From Lentisphaerota bacterium (GTDB taxonomy: Bacteria; Verrucomicrobiota; Kiritimatiellia; RFP12; UBA1067), in assembly GCA_015061765.1 (NCBI GenBank), contig SUVZ01000098.1:1-11026 (forward strand): 11,026 nt of DNA, written 5' to 3'. A program made the translations under genes and the position numbers. Positions 5,947 to 11,026 of the stretch are shown here, piece by piece (position 1 is the first letter of the stretch; each line of letters starts with the position of its first letter). The notes under the pieces are model-generated. The model was not told the DNA's origin and ran no database searches. It saw only the letters and a list, made by a program, of their open reading frames with translations.

Positions 5947-7566
5947 ATGAGCAAGACAACTCTGGCGATTATATGTGTAATGTCTGCGCTGTACGTGGCA
6001 GGGGCGGCTCAGAAACCAACGGCCAAGAAGACGAGCTTCTCTGAATCAGAGTTGCGGGCACTTGCAAAGGCAGTTCCAGATGTCAAGAATGCAGGACAGC
6101 TGTATTCAGTCGCACTGGCGACATCCAATGATGTAGACCGGCAACAGGCGTACCTCAAGGCGTCTGCGGCAGGACTCATTGCGTGTGGCAAGACAGACAT
6201 TTACAAAAAGCATATAAAAGGCAAGTTGCAAAATGTCGCAGAGTTTGAGGACGGGTTGAAGGATGACTGCGAGAAATGCTCTGGAGCGGGTGCGAAAGAG
6301 CGGCGCTGCTATGATTGCAGGGGTGAGGGAAAATGTCCCGGCTGCAAAGGTTCTGGAGAGACTGTGCGGGTTGGGTTTAACAACAATAACGAAACAAAAC
6401 CATGCCGCAAGTGCAAAGGAAGCGGACGCTGCCCTAAATGCGGTGGAGAAGGATCAACAAGGGAAAAGTGTTTGTCGTGTTCTGGAATAGGCAAAGTGTT
6501 TAGCAAGTCAGTTGCCGCACGTGTTTTCAGTGATATATGCAACGCAATTGCTGATGGTGTGGATGTTGTACCACCGCCAAATAACGCAGATGTTAATCAT
6601 AGAGTTAATGTTAATCTTGAGCAACAACGTACGAAACAGCAGAATGTGGTTGGAGAACAGTTACAACGTCGTTCAAGGCGAGGACGTGCCGAAGGAAGGC
6701 TTGCACGGACGATGGCTTCTTCAGACCATCATATTGACAATAAGCTACTTGGCCAATTGAAAGATTTAAAACAGCATCGTTATAGATTGAAAGAAGTTGT
6801 TACAGTAGGGAATGCCATATTGTCAACATCTAAAGTGCCTTCTGAGGCTATATCCTACACTCCATTCCATTCTTGTAAGTCAGACAACGACCTAGAATTT
6901 AAAAATGAGGTGCGTGCCATTATGAAGAGTGCACAAACGTTATTGTCTGATATAGAGGCAAACCAAACAGAAATATCAGAGGGCGAGTTCAAGCCTGACT
7001 ATTACATTGAGTATTGGCATAAGGATACAACTGACATTCGCAAGCGTCGGCTATTTGACGAGGTTTGGGAGAAAGCACTATACTCGCCTCATGTACAGCG
7101 TGACGCCAACAACAATCCGTTGGGCAGGGTTTTGCTCACGAATGCACCCGACAATATTGTCTTTGTTGTGAATGACGTTTCCCTTGTCGAGTTGAGAGGA
7201 GGAGGAAAAGTATACTGTGTTGAGTTAACCGCATTGGTCTTTGGAGAAAAAAATAATACACTCGGAACAGTATGGAATGGACGCAAGGATCAAACAGAAC
7301 GATATGTAGAATTGGCTAAAAAGGCAGGAGTACTTGCGGGCGGTAAGGTGAGTCTGCTTGTGCCAACTTCGCATGGAGATGTTGAGAAATGGAAAAAAGG
7401 AGATACGGTAATTTCAAAGGGATGGTTGAATGGTTGGAATGTTATTAATGCGGTAAGAACATATGGCAACGGGGTAAAGGAAGAATATCGCAAGATCGAA
7501 ATGTCTGGCAAAATGTATCGCTCATTGCGCGACTGGAAAGAAATGAATACCCATGTGTCTCTATGA
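5947..7566 (+). CDS. Exported protein with DnaJ-like six-CxxC zinc-binding region
   Basis: The frame opens at 5899, but the ATG at 5947 is preferred. It has AAAGGA (5935-5940) six bases upstream and begins a clean signal peptide, MSKTTLAIICVMSALYVAGA, giving 539 residues. Residues 108-181 hold six CxxC pairs, most followed by xGxG (CEKCSGAG, CYDCRGEG, CPGCKGSG, CRKCKGSG, CPKCGGEG, CLSCSGIG). The spacing resembles the DnaJ zinc centre, but DnaJ has four such pairs. Zinc binding and a rubredoxin-like hairpin fold are likely; no J-domain is present. A basic linker (about 235-260) and an unrecognised mixed C-terminal half follow. Its second half is visibly A+T-richer than the kinase or ATPase genes. 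It lies 51 bases after the secreted glycine-rich gene and 24 before the repeat protein, so co-expression is likely. A periplasmic assembly or chaperone-like role is possible but not shown. Confidence 0.82.
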   Translation: MSKTTLAIICVMSALYVAGAAQKPTAKKTSFSESELRALAKAVPDVKNAGQLYSVALATSNDVDRQQAYLKASAAGLIACGKTDIYKKHIKGKLQNVAEFEDGLKDDCEKCSGAGAKERRCYDCRGEGKCPGCKGSGETVRVGFNNNNETKPCRKCKGSGRCPKCGGEGSTREKCLSCSGIGKVFSKSVAARVFSDICNAIADGVDVVPPPNNADVNHRVNVNLEQQRTKQQNVVGEQLQRRSRRGRAEGRLARTMASSDHHIDNKLLGQLKDLKQHRYRLKEVVTVGNAILSTSKVPSEAISYTPFHSCKSDNDLEFKNEVRAIMKSAQTLLSDIEANQTEISEGEFKPDYYIEYWHKDTTDIRKRRLFDEVWEKALYSPHVQRDANNNPLGRVLLTNAPDNIVFVVNDVSLVELRGGGKVYCVELTALVFGEKNNTLGTVWNGRKDQTERYVELAKKAGVLAGGKVSLLVPTSHGDVEKWKKGDTVISKGWLNGWNVINAVRTYGNGVKEEYRKIEMSGKMYRSLRDWKEMNTHVSL

Positions 7567-7590
7567 ACACTTTGTAAGGAGGGAACCAGA

Positions 7591-8088
7591 ATGAAACCGA
7601 GAGCAACAATCAAAATCGCGGCAGCTGTTGCCTGTATCGCCTGTGCGAATATGGCGGGGGCGCAGTGGTATTCAATGCCATCGCAGAATCGCGCTGCCGG
7701 CCGTTCGGCGTATGGTGCTGGCGGCACGACTTATTACAACAATGCCAATGGTTCATCGGCGGGGTCATCGTACAGGACGGGCAACACGACCTACTACAAT
7801 AACGCCAATGGTTCGTCCGCCGGATCGTCATACAGGACGGGCAACACGACGTATTATAACAATGCGAACGGGGCGTCTGCTGGCTCATCATACAGGACGG
7901 GTAATACGACGTACTACAATAATGCCAACGGTTCGTCGGCGGGAAGATCAACTACAATGGGCAACACGACCTATTATTACAACGCGAATGGTTCGTCGGC
8001 GGGGTCTTCCACCAGAATGGGCAACACGACCTACTATTATGGTCCGAATGGCGCGCCGGCCGGTTCGGCCACCAGAACGGGCTGGTAA
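7591..8088 (+). CDS. Small exported protein of six 20-residue repeats
   Basis: A 165-residue protein with a strong ribosome site (TAAGGAGGG ahead of ATG) and a signal peptide, MKPRATIKIAAAVACIACAN up to about MAGA, leaving Gln-Trp at the mature end. Residues 44-163 are six exact 20-residue units with consensus GNTTYYNNANGSSAGSSYRT. The NTTYY-NxNG-AG rhythm suggests a beta-solenoid or stacked-hairpin fold. Similar NTTYYYDxNGR repeats occur in bacterial exported proteins of unknown function. Neighbouring units are nearly identical in protein but differ at many third codon positions. A frame +1 continuation after the stop (8084-8161) may be the original tail. It is third in a run of exported genes, 24 bases after the previous stop. 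Function unknown; a structural or surface role is plausible. Confidence 0.85.
   Translation: MKPRATIKIAAAVACIACANMAGAQWYSMPSQNRAAGRSAYGAGGTTYYNNANGSSAGSSYRTGNTTYYNNANGSSAGSSYRTGNTTYYNNANGASAGSSYRTGNTTYYNNANGSSAGRSTTMGNTTYYYNANGSSAGSSTRMGNTTYYYGPNGAPAGSATRTGW
7720..8079 (+). repeat. Six in-frame 60-bp tandem repeats
   Basis: The DNA encoding residues 44-163 of the repeat protein has an exact 60-bp period over six units with no indels. Units 1-4 end in SSYR- or RSTT-type sequence, while 5-6 have TYYYN/TYYYG and STRM or SATR. Silent changes scattered between units show that they are not a very recent slippage product. Confidence 0.93.
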
Positions 8089-8161
8089 TTCAGGATTGAA
8101 CGTCGTGCCAAGTGGCGGGGTGACGACGCGCTCTGTGACGGATCAGAAGTTCGCCAAATGA
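8084..8161 (+). pseudogene. Possible frameshifted C-terminal tail of repeat protein
   Basis: The repeat protein stops at 8086-8088 (ACG GGC TGG TAA). Skipping the T at 8083 continues the reading as GNSGLNVVPSGGVTTRSVTD, then QKFAK, to TGA at 8159-8161. The continuation begins with the GN that starts every repeat unit, which suggests a one-base insertion rather than chance. It could be a real mutation, a sequencing or assembly error, or phase-variable truncation, although no slippery homopolymer is present. Confidence 0.45.
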
Positions 8162-8319
8162 CGGGTCGCATCGGGTGTGCTCACAAGTGAGCGGAATTGT
8201 GGTATGTCATCGCGTGAAACAAAGATTGGGTGGATATCCGCCTGAGAATTGGAGATGAAATGGTTGTCAAACGCGAGGCGGCCGCCACGACCGAAAGGAC
8301 GCCGTCGATCTGCGAAAGG
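8162..8319. other. Short convergent intergenic region, nothing clear
   Basis: These bases separate the plus-strand export cluster from the minus-strand ATPase. The only structure seen is a small GCTCA-CAAG-TGAGC hairpin near 8180 without a T-tract on either strand. I see no convincing terminator, promoter or gene. Confidence 0.5.
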
Positions 8320-9612
8320 TCAAGGTTTCAGGCAGCCCAAGGGACAGACAATGACGCCATCAGGGCGTCGGAAGGCGAATTTCGCCCCGGTCAGAACCAT
8401 CAGAAAAGAAGGCTTGCCCGTGCGCATCTCATCCACTCGTCCGGCGACCTTGAGAAGATTCTGCGCAGCCTCGTCTATCCGCCCACTGCCGAGCTTCACC
8501 TCCACGCCGCCCCATCTTCCGTCCGGCAATGACACAACGAGGTCAATTTCCAGGCCATGCCGATCGCGGAAATGCGAAACCTGTCCGTCCATTGCCTGCG
8601 CGTAAACTCGGAGATCACGGCAACACATCGACTCGAACAGGAATCCCAGTGTCACGATATCTCGCATAAGGCCGTCGGGATTCGCCCCCAGGACGGCTGC
8701 TGGAATGGATGGATCCGAAAACTGGCGCTTCGCAGCTGATCGTATGGCCGTCTTCGACCGTAGCGCGGGCGTCCACGCCGGCGTGTCTTCAACAACAAAT
8801 ATCTTCCTGAGTGCATTTAGGTAGTCTGCCACCGTTTTGTCCGACGCCGTACAGTCGTTGGCGCACATGTCGTCAATGATTGTCTGCTGGGTGGCAATGG
8901 ACGAGACATTGCGTGCAAGCGACTTCAGCAGTTTCATGACACGTTCCGGGTTGCGCTCCACGCCGTCAACCCGATGAATGTCTTCTTCCACTATGGCCTT
9001 GACGTAGTTGCGCGCAATCCTCAAGGCTGGTTTTCCTGAAAGGAATATAGACTCCGGCCATCCTCCACGGCAGACCAGCCGTGCGATGTCCGGAATTGTC
9101 AATTCGCAAGTCGCAGGCGCAATGTTCTTTCCAGCGAAGAGATCGCCCAGAGAAACCTTGCCGTTTGAATCGCCCGACTCCCAAAGCGTCATAGGACGCA
9201 TACGCAATCGTGTGATGCGTCCCGTGCCGGTATGCCGACGCTTCAGCTTTGGATTTGATACGTTCTCGTCATCCGGCGGTACGGCGGAACCCGTCAGAAT
9301 AAAATGCCCCATCCCTCCGCGCTTGTCAACGGCAAAGCGCACGGCATCCCACAGGTTGGGCGCAACCTGCCACTCGTCGATCAGATGCGGCTCTTCGCCT
9401 TCAAGGAGCAGGGACGGCATTGTCTCGGCCATCTGGAGATAATTGTCCGCCATGTCCTGATCCTGCATATAGACGATGCTAGCGGCCGCCTGCTCCGCCG
9501 TTCGCGTCTTGCCACACCATTTGGCTCCTTCGACAAGGACTGCGCCTGCAGAAAGTAGTTCAGTCTGCAGTAATTTATCCGCGATTCTCGGTCTGTATTC
9601 GTTTCTTGCCAT
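8320..9612 (-). CDS. AAA ATPase with DUF4143 domain
   Basis: A 430-residue protein with the AAA_14 plus DUF4143 architecture. The N-terminal ATPase part shows Walker A GAKWCGKT (29-36), Walker B HLIDEWQ (76-82) and a sensor strand HFILTGSA (103-110). RLRMRPMTLWE (135-145) and the GGWPES turn (183-188) are typical of the family. The C-terminal part resembles a PD-(D/E)xK fold: Glu327 in FLFESM, Asp357 in GLEIDLVV and Glu371/Lys373 in GVEVKLG. Length matches the family. The start at 9612 gives MARNEYRPRIADK, with only a weak GAGAG upstream. The family is widespread and often multi-copy in gut bacteria; its biological role is not settled, and cleavage activity should not be assumed. Codon use is G+C-richer than in the neighbouring export genes. 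It is monocistronic here and convergent with the export cluster. Confidence 0.93.
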   Translation of the reverse strand: MARNEYRPRIADKLLQTELLSAGAVLVEGAKWCGKTRTAEQAAASIVYMQDQDMADNYLQMAETMPSLLLEGEEPHLIDEWQVAPNLWDAVRFAVDKRGGMGHFILTGSAVPPDDENVSNPKLKRRHTGTGRITRLRMRPMTLWESGDSNGKVSLGDLFAGKNIAPATCELTIPDIARLVCRGGWPESIFLSGKPALRIARNYVKAIVEEDIHRVDGVERNPERVMKLLKSLARNVSSIATQQTIIDDMCANDCTASDKTVADYLNALRKIFVVEDTPAWTPALRSKTAIRSAAKRQFSDPSIPAAVLGANPDGLMRDIVTLGFLFESMCCRDLRVYAQAMDGQVSHFRDRHGLEIDLVVSLPDGRWGGVEVKLGSGRIDEAAQNLLKVAGRVDEMRTGKPSFLMVLTGAKFAFRRPDGVIVCPLGCLKP

Positions 9613-9654
9613 ATGCTCTCAATATAATGACAAAAAGATTAAAAATCTATTCGT

Positions 9655-9683
9655 ATTATAGCATAACTACCGTACAAACGCAA
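9655..9683 (-). promoter_or_regulatory. Promoter of the DUF4143 ATPase gene
   Basis: Read on the minus strand, TTGCGT (9678-9683) is 17 bases from TATAAT (9655-9660), with TGC immediately upstream forming an extended -10 (TGCTATAAT). Initiation near 9648 would leave a leader of about 35 bases. The -35 match is only moderate. The triple 23-bp repeat lies directly behind it. Confidence 0.6.
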
Positions 9684-9686
9684 CAG

Positions 9687-9755
9687 CACTCCGTCATTTT
9701 GTCAGATTCCACTCCGTCATTTTGCCAAGCTTCACTCCGTCATTTTGTCAAGGTT
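9687..9755. repeat. Three tandem 23-bp repeats upstream of the ATPase
   Basis: Units at 9687-9709, 9710-9732 and 9733-9755 share CACTCCGTCATTTTG, then T or C, then CA, and end in a variable five- to six-base tail; a fourth partial CACTC follows at 9756. Period is constant at 23 bp, about two helical turns. On the minus strand each unit contains a -35-like TTGACA, TTGGCA or CTGACA. The array lies just upstream of the ATPase promoter, so repeated operator or activator sites are a reasonable guess. Spacing is too short and the number too small for a CRISPR array. Confidence 0.88.
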
Positions 9756-9861
9756 CACTCGTTTCCTTGATTTGAGCTTGGGTGGATTTCACAGTGCCGT
9801 TGTGCCAAGCGATGGGTTTGAACCGCGCTATGTGACGGGTCGCATTGACATATGGACTGAA

Positions 9862-10065
9862 ATGTGCGATTGTCGGAAATGCAACGATGCTTTTCGGAGC
9901 ATACCTTCCTCTGTTCTTTTGACAGCGGCGACGGCGGGGCACCCCTCTAGCGACCGCTTGCGCGGCTCGTTCGGCGGATGGGGAGGTCTGTTCGACGCCT
10001 CTCCAGAAACCGCGCGCCGGCTGATCAAGCTTGGCAGGAAAGACGCGCGCAAGGTGCTGGCATAG
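9862..10065 (+). CDS. Doubtful short ORF or gene remnant
   Basis: An open frame runs from 9745 to the TAG at 10063-10065. The first ATG, at 9862, would give 67 residues beginning MCDCRKCND and ending in a plausible helix, DASPETARRLIKLGRKDARK. Upstream of 9862 the frame can only start at TTG or GTG codons and overlaps the 23-bp repeats. There is no good ribosome site and no recognised domain. The second half has coding-like composition, so this may be the 3' remnant of a lost gene. Confidence 0.25.
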   Translation: MCDCRKCNDAFRSIPSSVLLTAATAGHPSSDRLRGSFGGWGGLFDASPETARRLIKLGRKDARKVLA

Positions 10066-10165
10066 GCGGGAATGGCGAAATAAACCTGTCAGATTTTACA
10101 AATGCCATCGTATTGTAGTGTAGAGTCCTGCATTGAAACGGGAATAGAAGTCAAAAGGATTGATG

Positions 10166-10389
10166 ATGAAGAAAATGAAATTGGAGGTGATGATTTTGGG
10201 CGTTGCGATTGCGGTTGCCGCGCATGCTCAGGAGGCGCCGGCGGATGAAACGATCCGCTGAACGCGGTCGTCAAACTGGAGGTTTCTACGGCGAAGCCGG
10301 ATATCTTCTGCCTGTGGGCGAATTATACAGAAGGGTCCTTTTTGTCAAAGAAAGGTCAGGCGCTTGGTGCCGTTGAATTGATGGGGTAA
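10166..10389 (+). pseudogene. Frameshifted exported protein remnant, possibly HtrA-like
   Basis: An AAGGA site (10155-10159) precedes ATG at 10166. A signal peptide (MKKMKLEVMILGVAIAVAAH, then AQ) leads to EAPADETIR and a TGA at 10259-10261. Reading one base back from 10258 restores LNAVVKLEVSTAKPDIFCLW and continues to a TAA at 10387-10389, beyond which the frame stays open to about 10537. One lost base explains the first break. The signal peptide plus NAVVKLEV start reminds me of trypsin-like (HtrA/S1C) proteases from related bacteria, but no catalytic triad survives, and this identification is weak. Decay plus an internal deletion is the simplest reading. Confidence 0.45.
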
Positions 10390-10408
10390 GGAGTTCTGAA
10401 GAACCGCG

Positions 10409-10690
10409 TTACGGTGGATACGGATATTGGCGACGATGCCAGCAGTTCCTTTCGAAGACAAAGGCGCATTGGGGTGGGGTTTCCAAAATGGATGCACCCG
10501 ACGGAATCAGGTGTACGAGTTCGTCGGCAGATATAACTTTGGCATCTTTGCCCGAATGGGACTTCTTGTCGCAGAGAGATTGCCAGCCGCTGTCGGATGA
10601 ATCGGTTGGTGGCGTCCTGAACGCGTATTTGACGCGATAGTTCCTTTCTCCGAGCTGCTCAAGTCGAAGGCTTAGATATCCTTTACTCAT
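10409..10690 (-). CDS. Hypothetical 93-residue ORF next to right repeat
   Basis: The frame encodes MSKGYLSLRLEQLGERNYRV, then KYAFRTPPTDSSDSGWQSLC and ISADELVHLIPSGA, before a Pro/Trp-rich end that overlaps the decayed plus-strand gene on the opposite strand. The first 75 residues look protein-like; the end may be read-through into unrelated DNA. The start lies ten bases from the right repeat copy and lacks a clear ribosome site, so this may be the remainder of a longer gene cut by the repeat. No domain recognised. Confidence 0.4.
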   Translation of the reverse strand: MSKGYLSLRLEQLGERNYRVKYAFRTPPTDSSDSGWQSLCDKKSHSGKDAKVISADELVHLIPSGASILETPPQCAFVFERNCWHRRQYPYPP

Positions 10691-10699
10691 CTCTCATCT

Positions 10700-10869
10700 T
10701 TCTGGAGTTTACCCATTTTTTCGGGCATGAAAATCACCACACGTCCATAAATAAAGGGTAAAGTGCCAGTTTTCGCTTTGCGATAACTGAAAAATTGCCT
10801 GTGGGTGCGCCGTATGGAGTGCCTTCGAATCAGCGGCAATTGCTCCTCTTGGCGGCGGAGGTGTTTTCG
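10700..10869 (-). repeat. Right copy of long inverted repeat
   Basis: This is the reverse complement of 1-169 with four substitutions and one extra A in the A-run at 10715-10721 region. The minus-strand frame equivalent to the left copy's open frame is open here too, from an ATG at 10891, and ends at 10709 because of the extra A. Three of the four substitutions are silent in that frame. Sequence beyond 10869 cannot be compared because the left copy reaches the window edge. Confidence 0.93.
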
Positions 10870-11026
10870 GGTCCATCCCTTCAGGCGGCACTCGTTCGGC
10901 GCGCTTGTCATCATCCGGTCGGCTCGTGATCGCCTACGGAGATCAGCGGCCTCACGCGCCGAAATGCCGTGCTAGCCTTCCGGGCGTCCCGTGCAACACC
11001 TCCACCGCCCGGCTCCGCTCGGCTGA
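10870..11026. other. G+C-rich flank beyond the right repeat
   Basis: The last 157 bases are G+C-rich, with no convincing gene, RNA or promoter. They may be further repeat sequence, since the outer limit of the repeat is unknown. Short C-rich tracts near 11000 do not form a clear hairpin with a T-tract. Confidence 0.4.

Noticed and set aside
9687..9760. CRISPR array
   Set aside because: Direct repeats are contiguous with only five- to six-base variable ends, so there are no spacers, and no cas genes are present.
9810..9830. tRNA T-arm-like sequence GGTTTGAACC
   Set aside because: No acceptor, D or anticodon arms can be built around it.

Overview
The window looks like a piece of a Kiritimatiellia-type bacterium (the Verrucomicrobia relatives common in animal guts), probably from a metagenome. 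This is inferred from protein style: a secreted glycine-rich protein with an InlB-type B-repeat, twin beta-sandwich modules and a C-terminal WECFVAG...TWEPDLN...FFKV module; a kinase/ECF-sigma pair of planctomycete/verrucomicrobial type; and an AAA/DUF4143 ATPase. No rRNA, tRNA, CRISPR array or transposase is visible.

Layout. Positions 1-169 and 10700-10869 are near-identical inverted copies of one repeat, so almost everything else lies between them. After the left copy come a 10-bp palindrome and an extended -10 promoter, then a membrane-anchored Ser/Thr kinase (299-1681) overlapping by ATGA a sigma-70-family regulator (1678-2304). A gene-poor stretch (2305-2839) holds a terminator-like hairpin, an extended -10 box and about 360 bases rich in predicted RNA structure, including a 130-base rod-like hairpin. 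Four plus-strand genes follow with short gaps: a small orphan protein (2840-3238), a secreted 874-residue surface-type protein (3271-5895), an exported protein with six CxxC pairs arranged like a DnaJ zinc centre (5947-7566), and a small exported protein built of six 20-residue repeats (7591-8088, with a possible frameshifted tail to 8161).

The minus-strand AAA/DUF4143 ATPase (8320-9612) converges on this cluster and has its own extended -10 promoter, behind which lie three tandem 23-bp repeats. The right end (about 9745-10690) is decayed: a doubtful short ORF, a frameshifted exported-protein gene (possibly HtrA-like), and a minus-strand 93-codon ORF that begins ten bases from the right repeat copy.

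How the parts might work together (inference): the kinase-sigma pair is a plausible signal-sensing regulator. The structured RNA sits where a leader for the four-gene export cluster would be. The three signal-peptide proteins could act together at the envelope or surface. Whether the sigma factor drives the cluster cannot be decided from sequence alone. The inverted repeats may bound a mobile or invertible unit, or may simply be two copies of a dispersed intergenic repeat at which an assembly contig ended.
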